A DNA stretch of 64,000 nucleotides from Amorphoplanes friuliensis DSM 7358 (GCF_000494755.1 NC_022657.1:6664001-6728000); one strand, 5' to 3'; shown: positions 42,762-52,323, numbered from the stretch's first letter. Numbers and translations: made by a program. The notes: generated from the letters alone by a model not told the origin.

Positions 42762-43229
42762 CTACCCGGTGAGGCCGGTCAATCCCACGGAAGGGTCGAG
42801 GGCGTTGAGGACGGCCACGAGCCGCTTCTCCTCGCCGATGAAGTGGGTCTCCAGGACGGCCGCCACGGCGTTCAGCTGCTCCTGGAGCCGGATCACCCGT
42901 TCGGGGTCGTCCTCCTGCTGCAACAACCGGGCCGTCTTGCCGACCCCGCCGAGCAGGTGGGCGATCTGGTTGTGGTCGCGGACCAGCCCGGCGAGGAAGT
43001 CGCGCAGCTCCGGGTGGAGTTCGGCGAGCACGGGGAAGACGCCGGTGTCCTCACCGGTGTGATGCCTGGTCACCGCGGCGCAGAAGGCCAGGCAGTGGGT
43101 GGCGAGATCACGTTCGGGGATCACACCCTCGCGCAGGTCGGCCAGCATGTCGCGCAGGTCGACGTGGATCTCGAGCAGTTGGGTTCCGTACGCCAGGAAG
43201 CGGGCGTACTCGCTGGAATTGCTGTCCAC
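42762..43229 (-). CDS. hemerythrin domain-containing protein
   Basis: A four-helix hemerythrin-like protein, possibly binding a di-iron centre for oxygen or nitric oxide handling. Candidate ligands are His in LLEIHVDLRDML, HH-x2-E in RHHTGEDTGVF, His in VRDHNQIAHLL and H-x4-E in LETHFIGEEKRL. The start is uncertain: GTG 43229 (155 residues) gives a sensible N-terminus, while ATG 43304 would add a basic, non-family stretch. It is divergent from the TPR gene. Confidence 0.83.
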   Translation of the reverse strand: MDSNSSEYARFLAYGTQLLEIHVDLRDMLADLREGVIPERDLATHCLAFCAAVTRHHTGEDTGVFPVLAELHPELRDFLAGLVRDHNQIAHLLGGVGKTARLLQQEDDPERVIRLQEQLNAVAAVLETHFIGEEKRLVAVLNALDPSVGLTGLTG

Positions 43230-43359
43230 GGTCAGGTCCCATGGTCCGGCGCCTCCGCGCCCTCGGCGGTCTCTTTGCCGGGTGCACTGCGACGCTGGGA
43301 CCATCCGATCAGGAGCCGTGTCCGGGCGTCAACCCGGGTCCTGTGCAAGGGTGAAAACC

Positions 43360-43884
43360 ATGATCACAGCGGAATGGGAACAGCGGATGGCCGGCGCGTG
43401 GGCGTCGTTCGACGAGCACGGTGAGGCCCAGTTCCTGATGCTGGTCGAGCAGATCGTCGCGGAGCTGCCGCCCGATCACCCGGTGGCGCTCTTCGAACGC
43501 GCGGGCGCGCTGGACTCCGTGGGAAGGACCGCACTGGCGGTTCCGCTCTACCGGCAGGCTCTCGACGCCGGGCTGTCCGGGAGCCGGCGCCGCCAGGCGG
43601 TGATCCAGCTGGCGAGTTCGCTGCGGGCGCTGGGCGAGGCGCAGGAGAGCATCGCGCTGCTCACCGCGGAACTGGTGGCCGGCTCCGACGAGCTCGACGA
43701 CGCCGTGAAGACCGTGCTGGCCCTGGCCCTGACCGACGTGGGCCGCGAACGCGAGGCGGTGTCGATCGCCGTCGGGGCCCTCGCGGCCCACCTGCCCCGA
43801 TACCAGCGCTCGATGGCCGAGTACGCCCGCCTGCTGACCGAACCGGACCCGGTCGCCGACCCGGAGGCCGACGTCCGCTCCTAG
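43360..43884 (+). CDS. tetratricopeptide repeat protein
   Basis: A 174-residue helical protein with TPR-like repeats: PVALFERAGALDSVGRTALAVPLYRQALDAGL, RQAVIQLASSLRALGEAQESIALL and VKTVLALALTDVGREREAVSIAV. It belongs to the actinobacterial TPR_5 type. ATG 43360 follows AAGGGTGA. Such proteins scaffold protein contacts; the partner is not evident. Confidence 0.85.
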   Translation: MITAEWEQRMAGAWASFDEHGEAQFLMLVEQIVAELPPDHPVALFERAGALDSVGRTALAVPLYRQALDAGLSGSRRRQAVIQLASSLRALGEAQESIALLTAELVAGSDELDDAVKTVLALALTDVGREREAVSIAVGALAAHLPRYQRSMAEYARLLTEPDPVADPEADVRS

Positions 43885-43888
43885 GAGG

Positions 43889-45457
43889 TCACGGCCGGCG
43901 CAGGTCGGCGGTCATCTCGTGGAGCTCGGCGAGGCGGTCCGCCAGGTCACGGGGATGGCCGGGCGCGTCGGGGCGGGCGTCCCACGGGCGCGGGCCGGAC
44001 GGCGGACGGTAGTTGACCCCGAGCGCGTCCAGGCGTTCGAGGTGCGGGCCGAGGCGGGTGGTGAAGCCGGCGAAGTCGCGGCGCGGCGGACCCCAGACCG
44101 TCTCGGCGAACGCGCACAGGCGCGGGTAGGTCTGGTAGTCGACGCGGCGCGCCGATTCCAGGTGCTCGGTCCAGACGTTCGCCTGCCCGCCGAGGATCCG
44201 GGCCGCTTCGGCGTCGGAGAGCCCGGCGGGTACGGGATCGAACGCGTACACGTCGGCCAGGGTGAGCAGCGTGCCGACGGGGGTGGGCTCGCCGGGGCCG
44301 GTGGACTGGCGGTAGTCGAGGTAGACCGACGTGTCCGGGCAGGAGACCACGTCGTGGCCGGCACGGGCGGCGAGCACCGCCGGTTCGGCACCACGCCACG
44401 CCGCGATGGTGGCACCGGCGGGTGCGCCGCCGGCGAGGATCTCGTCCCATCCGAGGACGCGGCGACCGTGGTTCTTCAGGTGCTCGGCCATCCGCGCGGT
44501 GAACCAGGCCTGCAGTTCGTGCGGACCGGCCAGCCCTTCGGCTGCGATGCGTTCGCGGGCGGCCGGGCTGTCCCACTCACCGGCCGGGCACTCGTCGCCG
44601 CCGATGCCGATCAGCTCACCGGGGAAGATCTCGCAGACGTGGTCGAGGACCGCGCGACAGAAGTCCAGCGCCGTGTCGGAGACGTTCAGGACGTGCGGGG
44701 AGATCCCCCACGACGTCCGCACCCCACCGGCAAAACCGTTGCCCAGCTCCGGGTACGCCGCGATCGCCGCCTGCATGTGGCCGGGCATGTCTATCTCGGG
44801 GACGACGGTGACGTGCCGCTCGGCCGCGTACGCGACGATCTCGAGCAGGTCGTCCGCGGTGTAGAACCCGCCGTGCGGCCGGGTGTCGTACCGGTCGTGG
44901 ATCCGCGAGCCCAGCATGGTGGCCGGCCGCCACGCGCCGACCGTGGTGAGCCGGGGCCGGCCGGGCACCTCGATCCGCCAGCCCTGGTCGTCGGTCAGGT
45001 GCAGGTGCAGGACGTTGAGTTTGTGGAACGCCGCCAGGTCGATGAAGCGCAGCACGCCGGCGACGGGCATGAAGTGCCGCGCGACGTCCAGCAGCACACC
45101 CCGCCAGCCGAAACGCGGCGCGTCCTCGATGCGGACCGCGGGCACCAGCAGCGGGCTGTCGCCGATGCGGGCGCGGCGCAGGGCCGAGGCCGGCAGGAGC
45201 TGCCGCAGCGTCTGCACACCGTAGAAGACCCCGGCCGCCGAACCGCCCCGGATGTCGATCCCCCGCTCGGTCACGTCCAGGAGGTAACCCTCGGCGGGCA
45301 GGTCGGGGGCGTGTCGCAGGCTGATGCCACCGGCCGGGAGCAGGCCGCGCAGCCAAGACGCGACACCCTCCAGGCCGGGCTCGGCCACGACGGGCAACGA
45401 CGGGTGCAGTTCGAAGGCGCCGGCCCGATGGGTGACGGCGGACGGGCGCGGGATCAA
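43889..45457 (-). CDS. cytoplasmic GH20 beta-N-acetylhexosaminidase
   Basis: Hydrolyses terminal GlcNAc or GalNAc from oligosaccharides. The 522-residue protein has an N-terminal GH20b domain and the catalytic barrel with HFMPVAGVLRFIDLAAFHKLNVLHLHLTDDQGWRIE, EIDMPGHMQAAI, and the catalytic Asp-Glu pair in GIGGDECPAGEW. The best start is TTG 45457, overlapping the permease stop (GATTGA), so translation is coupled. There is no signal peptide, so it should act on chitobiose-like sugars brought in by the ABC importer encoded just upstream. It is the last gene of that operon. Confidence 0.92.
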   Translation of the reverse strand: MIPRPSAVTHRAGAFELHPSLPVVAEPGLEGVASWLRGLLPAGGISLRHAPDLPAEGYLLDVTERGIDIRGGSAAGVFYGVQTLRQLLPASALRRARIGDSPLLVPAVRIEDAPRFGWRGVLLDVARHFMPVAGVLRFIDLAAFHKLNVLHLHLTDDQGWRIEVPGRPRLTTVGAWRPATMLGSRIHDRYDTRPHGGFYTADDLLEIVAYAAERHVTVVPEIDMPGHMQAAIAAYPELGNGFAGGVRTSWGISPHVLNVSDTALDFCRAVLDHVCEIFPGELIGIGGDECPAGEWDSPAARERIAAEGLAGPHELQAWFTARMAEHLKNHGRRVLGWDEILAGGAPAGATIAAWRGAEPAVLAARAGHDVVSCPDTSVYLDYRQSTGPGEPTPVGTLLTLADVYAFDPVPAGLSDAEAARILGGQANVWTEHLESARRVDYQTYPRLCAFAETVWGPPRRDFAGFTTRLGPHLERLDALGVNYRPPSGPRPWDARPDAPGHPRDLADRLAELHEMTADLRRP

Positions 45458-46293
45458 TCCTTCACCGCCCCGCCGAGACCGGCCACGAGCCGGCGCCGCA
45501 CCAGCAGGAAGAAGATCAGCACCGGCACGGTCATCAGCGTCGACGCCGCCATGATCGCCCCCCAGTCGTTCTCGTCGGGCTTGAAGAAGACCAGCAGCGC
45601 CATCGGCAGTGTCTGCCGGTCGGTCGCGCTGATGATGAAGGTACGGGCGAACAGGAAGTCGTTCCAGGCCGTGATGAACGAGAACACGCTGGTCGCGGCG
45701 AGTCCCGGCGCGACGAGCGGGAACAGGATCCGCCACAGGATCGTGAACCGGCCCGCGCCGTCGAGCTGCGCCGCCTCGTCGAGCTCGTCGGGGACCGCCG
45801 CGACAAAACCGCGCAGCATCCAGATCGCGAACGGCAGCGTGAAGGCGGTGTGCACCAGCATCAGCGAGCCCAGCGTGTTGAGCCCTATGCCGGGCACCTG
45901 CGCGCCGAGGTCGCGTACCAAAAAGAAGAGCGGGATGGTCAGGGCCTCGACGGGAACCATCTGGGCGACCAGGAAGAGCACCAGCACGGTGGTGCGCAGG
46001 CGGAAGCGGAAGCGCGTCAGCGCGACCGCGGCCAGGAACGCGCACAGCCCGGAGAGCACGACCACGACCAGCGCCACCAGCACACTGTTGAGGAAGTAAC
46101 GCCCGAAGTTGTCGACGGTGACCACGCGGCGGAACGCGTCGAGGGTCGGCGCGAGGGTCCAGGGGCGCTGGTCGAGCGACTGGATCTCGCCCGGCGGCTT
46201 CACCGCGGCGAGGACCATCCAGTAGATCGGGAAGATCGTCGCGAGGGCGATCAGCACGGCGAAGGCGTCCAGCAGACGGCGTCCGGGCCTCAC
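45454..46293 (-). CDS. sugar ABC transporter permease, MalG type
   Basis: A 279-residue, six-helix permease with the EAA loop DELDEAAQLDGAGRFTILWRILFPLVAPGL, the contact for the ATPase. It starts with GTG 46293, overlapping the previous gene by four bases. It works with the permease at 46290 and the lipoprotein at 47165. No ATPase gene is in the operon; carbohydrate importers of this type in actinomycetes usually share a multi-purpose ATPase (MsiK) encoded elsewhere. Confidence 0.93.
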   Translation of the reverse strand: MRPGRRLLDAFAVLIALATIFPIYWMVLAAVKPPGEIQSLDQRPWTLAPTLDAFRRVVTVDNFGRYFLNSVLVALVVVVLSGLCAFLAAVALTRFRFRLRTTVLVLFLVAQMVPVEALTIPLFFLVRDLGAQVPGIGLNTLGSLMLVHTAFTLPFAIWMLRGFVAAVPDELDEAAQLDGAGRFTILWRILFPLVAPGLAATSVFSFITAWNDFLFARTFIISATDRQTLPMALLVFFKPDENDWGAIMAASTLMTVPVLIFFLLVRRRLVAGLGGAVKD

Positions 46294-47168
46294 AGCGGCT
46301 CACCCGACCGGCGCAGGGTCCGCAGGTAGAGCAGGGTGACGATCAGCAGGATCACCATCATGACCACACCGATCGCGGCGCCGAGGCCGTACTCACCGGC
46401 CGCGAACGCCTGCTGGTACGCCCAGACGTTGAGGGTGAGGTTCTGCCCCGCGAGGCCCCCGCCGCGGGTCATCACGTAGATCTGGGTGAAGACCTTGAAG
46501 TCCCAGATGATCGACTGGATCACCACGATGGCCAGCAGCGGGCGCAGGATCGGCACCATGATCCGCCAGAAGGTCCGCCAGGCGCTCGCCCCGTCGATGG
46601 CCGCGGCCTCCAGCACCGAGCGCGGGATCGCCTCGATGCCGGCGTACAGCGTGATCATCACGAACGGGAACGAGTGCCACACCACCACCGCGCCGACCAG
46701 GGCGAAGGCGCTGTAGCGGTCGTACATCCAGTTGAGTCCGGACAGGCCCAGGGTCTGGTTGACCAGGCCGAGGTCGGTGTCGAAGAGGAACATCCAGACC
46801 GTCGAGCCGGACACCGCCGGTACGGCCCAGGCGGCCATCGCGGCCAGTGACAGCAGCAGCCGCGGCCACCGGCTGATGCGGGTGAGCAGCACGGCCAGCC
46901 CGGCGCCGACCGCGAGTGTCGCCACCACGCAGGCCGCCGCAAAGAGGACCGTGGCGTTGAGCACCGACCAGAACTGCGTGTCGCCCAGGAGCTGGGCGTA
47001 GTTGCCCGTGCCCACGAACCGGGCCGGCTGCCCGCCGCTGACCTGCGCCTGCCGGAAGTCGAGCACCGACAGCAGGCCGAGCTGCCACATCGGGTAGACG
47101 AAGAGCGCGCCGAGGACGACCGCCGCGGGTGCCAGCAGCCACAGCGGTGTCCGTCCCGCGGATCTCAC
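46290..47168 (-). CDS. sugar ABC transporter permease, MalF type
   Basis: A 292-residue, six-helix permease. The EAA loop is ESIPRSVLEAAAIDGASAWRTFWRIMVPILRPLL-like (seen as AIPRSVLEAAAIDGASAW). It starts with GTG 47168, overlapping the stop of the binding-protein gene by four bases, and overlaps the next permease by four. Confidence 0.93.
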   Translation of the reverse strand: MRSAGRTPLWLLAPAAVVLGALFVYPMWQLGLLSVLDFRQAQVSGGQPARFVGTGNYAQLLGDTQFWSVLNATVLFAAACVVATLAVGAGLAVLLTRISRWPRLLLSLAAMAAWAVPAVSGSTVWMFLFDTDLGLVNQTLGLSGLNWMYDRYSAFALVGAVVVWHSFPFVMITLYAGIEAIPRSVLEAAAIDGASAWRTFWRIMVPILRPLLAIVVIQSIIWDFKVFTQIYVMTRGGGLAGQNLTLNVWAYQQAFAAGEYGLGAAIGVVMMVILLIVTLLYLRTLRRSGEPL

Positions 47169-48427
47169 CGGGTCAGGGCGGCCGAGATCGCCGTGGCGGC
47201 CTCGTCGGTGGCCTGCTCGACGGTCGCCCGGCCGGTGGCCACCTTCTCGATCATCGTGGGCAGTACGGCGGACGCGTCGATCTTGCCCCAGCCCGGGTCG
47301 AGCGGCACGAACTTCGTCCCGGCGTCGATCGTGGACAGGAACGGCTTCAGGAACGGGTCCTTCCCGGCCACCTCGTCACGGGCGGACTTCAGGGTCGGGA
47401 GATTGCCCATGGCGGCGTACATGCGGGCCTGGTATTTCTTGCCGGCCAGCAGGGTGAGGAAGTCGGCGGCCAGGGCCGGGCGCCTGCTGTTCTTCATGAT
47501 GCCGAGGTTGTTGCCGCCGGCGAAGGCCGGGGCGATCGAGCCCGGTTGGCTGCCCGGCAGGGGAACCACCGCGTACTTGCCCTTGGCGGCGCCCGCGTCG
47601 ACGGCGGCACGGTTGAAGTTGCCGATGATGCCCATGCCGGCCTTGCCGCTCGCGAAGAGATCGACGGTCTTGCCACCGGTCAGGTCGGCGCACTGCTGCG
47701 GCGGGCAGTTGTCCGCGCGGATCAGGTCGGTGTAGACCTTCAACCCGGTGCGGGACTGCGGTGAGTTGATCGAGGTGATGTCACCACCGGCGTCCCAGAC
47801 GAACGGCAGCGCGCCGAAGGTGTACTTGCCGCCGACCGCGATGCCGAACATCTCCGGCTTCTTCGCGCGGATGGTGTGCGCGGCGGTGACCAGGTCGGCC
47901 TGGGATGCCGGCGCCTTTAGACCGAGCTCGGCAAAAACGTCGGTGCGGTAGTAGAGCGCCCGCACGCCGACGAACCATGGAACGCCCAGCAGGGTGCCCT
48001 GATACGTCGCGCTGGCCTTGGCGTCGGCGCCCAGGTCGGCGCCCTCGGCCCAGCCGGACACCGTCGCGCCTAGATCGGCAAGACCGCCCGCGGCCGCGTA
48101 CTCCGGAAGGTCGGTGTTGCCGTACTCGACGACGTCCGGCGCGCTGGCCGGATCGTTGAAGGCGCCCTTGAAACGCTCGCTGCGCGTCTCGACCGGGATG
48201 TACGCGACGTCGACCTTCGTGCCCGGGTGCGCGGCGGTGAACTCGGCGATCGCGGCCTGGACCACACCCTCCTTGGGCGGGCGGTTCGGCTCGTCGAAGA
48301 GCCAGACCTTGAGCGTGCCCGTCCGCTCGCCGCCGTCCGAGGGTGCGGACGACGGTGACGAGGTGGACGGGGCGCACGCGGTGATGGTGAGGGCGAGAGC
48401 GGCGGTGGCCGCCAGACGCAGACGCAT
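47165..48427 (-). CDS. sugar ABC transporter substrate-binding lipoprotein
   Basis: A 420-residue lipoprotein. The signal peptide ends in the lipobox LTITAC with Cys18 as the lipidated residue. The mature protein is a family 1 solute-binding protein (LKVWLFDEPNRP, FTAAHPGTKVDVAYIPVE, VVEYGNTDLPEYAAAGGLADL), typical of oligosaccharide importers. ATG 48427 follows AGGAG. It is the first gene of the importer/GH20 operon, and a 15-bp palindrome lies 23 bases upstream. The GH20 partner suggests N-acetylglucosamine oligomers as cargo, by inference. Confidence 0.93.
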   Translation of the reverse strand: MRLRLAATAALALTITACAPSTSSPSSAPSDGGERTGTLKVWLFDEPNRPPKEGVVQAAIAEFTAAHPGTKVDVAYIPVETRSERFKGAFNDPASAPDVVEYGNTDLPEYAAAGGLADLGATVSGWAEGADLGADAKASATYQGTLLGVPWFVGVRALYYRTDVFAELGLKAPASQADLVTAAHTIRAKKPEMFGIAVGGKYTFGALPFVWDAGGDITSINSPQSRTGLKVYTDLIRADNCPPQQCADLTGGKTVDLFASGKAGMGIIGNFNRAAVDAGAAKGKYAVVPLPGSQPGSIAPAFAGGNNLGIMKNSRRPALAADFLTLLAGKKYQARMYAAMGNLPTLKSARDEVAGKDPFLKPFLSTIDAGTKFVPLDPGWGKIDASAVLPTMIEKVATGRATVEQATDEAATAISAALTR

Positions 48428-48449
48428 CGGGGCACTCCTGACGTCACTC

Positions 48450-48475
48450 ACGAACCAGGTTCGTAAGTAGTTCGT
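48450..48475 (-). promoter_or_regulatory. candidate operator of the sugar importer operon
   Basis: ACGAACC (48450-48456) and GGTTCGT (48458-48464) form a perfect palindrome around one base; a further GTTCGT half-site is at 48470-48475. It lies just upstream of the binding-protein gene. The site differs from the DasR consensus, and no regulator gene is adjacent. Half-sites of the form CGAAC also occur at 49762 and 49774 in the neighbouring divergent promoter. Confidence 0.55.
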
Positions 48476-48533
48476 TGTTGAGTGCCCCTCAGAGTGGGGT
48501 GAACGCCCCGGATCGTCAACCCTCGATATGTGC

Positions 48534-49700
48534 TCAGAAGTAGGTGTGGAGGACGTCGACAACCACGTCGTCATCGTCCGCAACCGGGATGAAGCGCCAC
48601 TTGTCGAAGGCCGTACAGGGGTGGGACAGGCCGAATCGCACCAGGTCACCGACCGCGGGAGCGCCACCGGACAGGTAGGTGTGGTGGTCGTTGAGCTTGG
48701 TCACCGTGAACCCCTCGGCGACCGGAAGTCCCTCGTCGAAAGGCGCATCCCGCTTGCCCATCCCGACGATCGCCAGCCCGGGCTCCGGTGTGGACAGCAC
48801 CTGCGCCCACATCTCCAGCGCCGACGCCAGACCACCCTCGCCCGGCTCGCGGTTGAACGGCGTCCGCTCCCGGTAGAACCCGTCGTCGTGCGTGACCGAG
48901 GCACCGCTGCGCAGCACCGCCCGGACCTGGTGCCCGTCGAGCCACTGCCCCTCGATCGCCTTGATCACCCGGTCGAACCACGCGCTGCCCCCGGCCGAGA
49001 CCAGCACCTCCGCGGGCAGCAGATCGGCCATCGCCCGGGCCGACGCGACCAGCGTGGCCAGGAACTCGTCGACCGCGGCGGCGTCCGGCAGCGCACCCTC
49101 GTAGCCCGTCACCCCGACCAGCGAGACGCCCGGCGCAGCGGCGGCCGCGCGGGCCACGGTCAAGACCTCCTCGACGGTACGCGCACCCGTGCGCCCACCC
49201 GCGTGACCGAGCTCGACCAGCACCGGCAGCCCACCCGCGGCCGCCACCGCCTCGACACCCGCAACCGAGTCGACCTGCAGGAACACCTCCCAGCCGCGGG
49301 CGGACTCGGCCGCCAGCCAGCGCAGCGCCGTCGCATCGAGCACCTCGTTGGCGATCAGCACCCGCGGCACACCCAGCCGGCGCAGCACCAGCGCCTGACT
49401 CGCGGTCGCCACGGTCATCGCCCAGGCACCGGCCGCGAGCTGGGCGTCCAGCAGCGTCGGCGCCATCGTCGTCTTGGCGTGCGGGGCGAACGAGAAGCCG
49501 TGCCGGTCCGCGTACGCGGCCATCGTCGCGATGTTGGCGCGCACCGCCGAGTCACGGACCACCAGCAGCGGCCACGTGAAGGACCCGTCGAAGAGCGTGT
49601 GCCCGGCGGCGGCAAAATCGCGGGTCGTCACCTCACCCGAGGGCAGCCAGAAGCCCTTCGCCCGCCAGTCGATGAGCTCGTCCGGGATGTCGAGAGTCAT
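48534..49700 (-). CDS. D-serine dehydratase-like / D-amino acid PLP enzyme (fold type III)
   Basis: A 388-residue PLP enzyme of the eukaryotic-type D-serine dehydratase / D-threonine aldolase group. The alanine-racemase-like barrel has the PLP lysine in FAPHAKTTMAP (near residue 80). The C-terminal beta domain has FGLSHPCTAFDKWR, whose His-x-Cys pair is a zinc ligand in the family. D-serine dehydratase releases 2-aminoacrylate, which becomes pyruvate and ammonia. The gene lies divergent from a regulator-deacylase-RidA operon and upstream of the sugar importer, with a separate promoter. Confidence 0.87.
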   Translation of the reverse strand: MTLDIPDELIDWRAKGFWLPSGEVTTRDFAAAGHTLFDGSFTWPLLVVRDSAVRANIATMAAYADRHGFSFAPHAKTTMAPTLLDAQLAAGAWAMTVATASQALVLRRLGVPRVLIANEVLDATALRWLAAESARGWEVFLQVDSVAGVEAVAAAGGLPVLVELGHAGGRTGARTVEEVLTVARAAAAAPGVSLVGVTGYEGALPDAAAVDEFLATLVASARAMADLLPAEVLVSAGGSAWFDRVIKAIEGQWLDGHQVRAVLRSGASVTHDDGFYRERTPFNREPGEGGLASALEMWAQVLSTPEPGLAIVGMGKRDAPFDEGLPVAEGFTVTKLNDHHTYLSGGAPAVGDLVRFGLSHPCTAFDKWRFIPVADDDDVVVDVLHTYF

Positions 49701-49789
49701 GTCGGTCTCCTCAGGCTTGACCCGCGGGGGCGCTTTCGCGCACGCTACTACGGACCAATTCCGAACCCCTAGTCGAACGAAGGTGACGG

Positions 49790-51097
49790 GTGCCCGCGGC
49801 GACCGTGATCGGCCTGGTGCTGCACGCGAGCCACCGCCCGCGCTTCGAGGAAGCGGCCCGCACCCTCACCGGTGTCACGTTCGCCTGGGCCGTCTACGAG
49901 CACGAGGGCCAGATCCGCGACCGGGTGGCGGGGTTGCTGAGCGAGCCACTGGACGGGTTGCTGCTCGGGCTGGTGCCGTACGCGAAGTCCCGGGATCTGC
50001 TCCCGCAGGACCTGCCGGTCGCCGTGACCCGCTCGGCCGCCCTCGACCTCGCGCTGGCCTGGTCCCGGGCCCGCGGCAACGGCTGGCCGGCCACACCGGT
50101 CAGCATCGACACGTTCGCCCAGGAGACCGTCGACGAGGTGGCGGCGGCCCTCGACCTCGACCGGTCCGCGATCGCCTGCCTGCCGTTCGAGCCCGGCCAG
50201 CCCCTCACCGACGTTGTCGCCTTCCACCGCGAGCAGCTCGCCCGCACCCGCGCCGCGTACGTGATCAGCGTCCGCACCGGTGTCGCGGCCGCCCTCGACG
50301 GCAGCGTGGCGGTGCTCAACGCCCTCGCCACACCCGGCACGATCCGGGCCGACCTGCACGAGCTCGCCCTGCGCATCCGCACCGAACGCGCCGACGGCCT
50401 GCGCTTCGCCGCCGGTGTTTTCCTCATCGCCGAACCCGAGCGCAGCGCCGACCTCGACCGCTCGCGGGTCGCCCTGCTGCACCTGCTGCTCAACACCCCC
50501 GAGTTCGCGGACGCCTGGATCGACAACCGCGGGCGGCGCGGTGTGGTCGTCTTCGCGCACGCCGCCCTCTTCGAGGCGGTCACCCACCGCTGGGTCGGGC
50601 TGCCCGTGCTGGCCGAGGCCCGCGACACCCTCGGCATCCGTGCGGTGGCCGGCTTCGGCCTGGGCGACTCGGCGCGGCTCTGCGTGACCCTGGCCGAACG
50701 CGCCGCCGCCCGCGCCGAGCAGGACGCCGATCCGGGCGCCTACCTGCTCTCCGGCAACGGCACGATGATCGGCCCCATGGGCGCCTCCGGTGTGCCGCTG
50801 ACCTACACGTACAGGGAACACGGCGGGATCGAGACGCTGGCCGGGCGGGTCGGGCTCAGCCCGGCCACACTGTCGCGGCTCGCGGCGATCGAACGCACCC
50901 TGGCCGGCCGCCCGGTCTCCCCCAGCGACCTTGCCCGGTCCCTCGGCATCACCGACCCGAGCGGGCGGCGGCTGATCCGCAAACTCAGCGAGTCGCGGCT
51001 GGCCGTCGGCGAAGGCAGTTCCCAGGTGCACCGCAAGGGACGGCCGACCCGCCTCTACCGGCTGGCCATCACCGCGGCCCTCGAAGGTGTGTCGTGA
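49790..51097 (+). CDS. transcriptional regulator of the D-amino acid module
   Basis: A 435-residue protein of a family I cannot name. The first 330 or so residues look like a sensory region (VIGLVLHASHRPRFEEAARTL, ATPVSIDTFAQETVDEVAAAL, and FGLGDSARLCVTLAERAAARA). The last 90 form a helix-turn-helix (LAGRPVSPSDLARSLGITDPSGRRLIRKLSESRLAV) ending in RKGRPTRLYRL. GTG 49790 follows AAGGTGA. It overlaps the deacylase gene (GTGA) and is divergent from the D-serine-dehydratase-like gene, so it probably controls both sides. Confidence 0.75.
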   Translation: MPAATVIGLVLHASHRPRFEEAARTLTGVTFAWAVYEHEGQIRDRVAGLLSEPLDGLLLGLVPYAKSRDLLPQDLPVAVTRSAALDLALAWSRARGNGWPATPVSIDTFAQETVDEVAAALDLDRSAIACLPFEPGQPLTDVVAFHREQLARTRAAYVISVRTGVAAALDGSVAVLNALATPGTIRADLHELALRIRTERADGLRFAAGVFLIAEPERSADLDRSRVALLHLLLNTPEFADAWIDNRGRRGVVVFAHAALFEAVTHRWVGLPVLAEARDTLGIRAVAGFGLGDSARLCVTLAERAAARAEQDADPGAYLLSGNGTMIGPMGASGVPLTYTYREHGGIETLAGRVGLSPATLSRLAAIERTLAGRPVSPSDLARSLGITDPSGRRLIRKLSESRLAVGEGSSQVHRKGRPTRLYRLAITAALEGVS

Positions 51098-52323
51098 CCT
51101 ACGACCTGGTGCTGACCGGCGGCGAGGTCTTCGGGACCGGCCCCGCCGACCTCGCGGTCCGGGACGGGCGGATCGCGGCGATCGGCCCGGATCTCGCCGG
51201 CGACGCCCACACGGTCACCGACGTGACCGGCCTGCTGATCACGCCCGGGCTGGTCGACCTGCACACGCACGTCGGACCCGGCTACTGGGGCCTCGACCCG
51301 GACCCGATCGCCTGGTATTCCGGCGTCACGACCTGGGTCGACGCGGGGTCCGCGGGGGCGTACACGCTCGACGGGCTGCGGCGGGTGGCCGCCACGGCGG
51401 ACGTGCGGGTGCCGGTGCTGCTCAACATCTCGGCCGTGGGGCTGGCCGGGCGTACCGGTGAGAGCCGCGACCTGGCCAACTGCGACGTCGCTCTGGCCAT
51501 CGACACCGTTCAGGCCCACCGCGAGCTGATCCGGGGCCTCAAGATCCGCATCGACCACGACACCGTCGGCGAGAACGGCGTCGAACCCCTGCGCCGCGGC
51601 CTGGCGGTCGGCGCGGCCTGCGACGTCCCGGTCATGGTCCACATCGGTACGACCCCGCCCGCGCTCGACGAGGTGCTCGACCTCCTGCGGCCGGGCGACA
51701 TCGTCACGCACTGTGCCAGCGGCATCGCGGCACCCCTGGGCCCGGCCGTGCACGCCGCCCGCGACCGCGGTGTGCTGCTCGACATCGGTCACGGCTCGGG
51801 CGCGTTCGCCTTCGACGTGCTCGAACGGCAGCTCGCCGACGGGCTGGGACCCGACACCATCTCCACCGACCTGCACGCCCGCTCGGTCTACGGACCGGTC
51901 TTCGACCTGCCGACCACGATGACCAAGCTGCTGGCCGCCGGACTGCCGCTGACCGAGGTCATCACCCGGGCCACGGCGGCACCGGCCCGGGCCCTCGGCC
52001 TGAACGCCGGCACCCTCGACCCAGGTGCCCCCGCCGACCTCGCGGTCTTCCGTGTCGAGGAAGGCGCGTTCGAGGTCGTCGACGCTCACCGAGCGGTACG
52101 CCACGCGCCGCTGCGCCTGATCAACCAGGCCACCTACGTCGCCGGCCGCCGCCTCACCCCCCGGCTGCCCGCACCGGCACCGCCGTGGATCCCGCTCACC
52201 GATGCCCAGCGCGAGGCCCTCGGCCGCCGCGAACGCGACATCCGTGCCCTGCTCACCGCGCCGCTCGTCGGCGCGGACGGACTGGCCGAACAGTTCCCCA
52301 GACCCGACCCGAGGAGTTCCTGA
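51094..52323 (+). CDS. amidohydrolase/deacetylase-family metallohydrolase
   Basis: A 409-residue amidohydrolase-superfamily enzyme. It has DLVLTGGEVFGTG at the N-terminus, metal-binding TPGLVDLHTHVGPGYWGLDPD, a likely carbamylated or bridging lysine in GLKIRID, VMVHIGTTPP, DIVTHCASG, LLDIGHGSGAF and the Asp in STDLHARS. This resembles the AHA_3915/EF_0837 deacetylase group. Members are thought to deacylate N-acyl amino acids. GTG 51094 overlaps the regulator stop, and its stop overlaps the ridA ATG (TGATG), so the three genes are tightly coupled. D-amino acid derivatives as substrates are inferred from neighbours. Confidence 0.85.
   Translation: MTYDLVLTGGEVFGTGPADLAVRDGRIAAIGPDLAGDAHTVTDVTGLLITPGLVDLHTHVGPGYWGLDPDPIAWYSGVTTWVDAGSAGAYTLDGLRRVAATADVRVPVLLNISAVGLAGRTGESRDLANCDVALAIDTVQAHRELIRGLKIRIDHDTVGENGVEPLRRGLAVGAACDVPVMVHIGTTPPALDEVLDLLRPGDIVTHCASGIAAPLGPAVHAARDRGVLLDIGHGSGAFAFDVLERQLADGLGPDTISTDLHARSVYGPVFDLPTTMTKLLAAGLPLTEVITRATAAPARALGLNAGTLDPGAPADLAVFRVEEGAFEVVDAHRAVRHAPLRLINQATYVAGRRLTPRLPAPAPPWIPLTDAQREALGRRERDIRALLTAPLVGADGLAEQFPRPDPRSS

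Noticed and set aside
48428..48533. DasR-type dre site upstream of the sugar importer
   Set aside because: The palindrome ACGAACC-A-GGTTCGT does not match the TGGTCTAGACCA core of dre sites.
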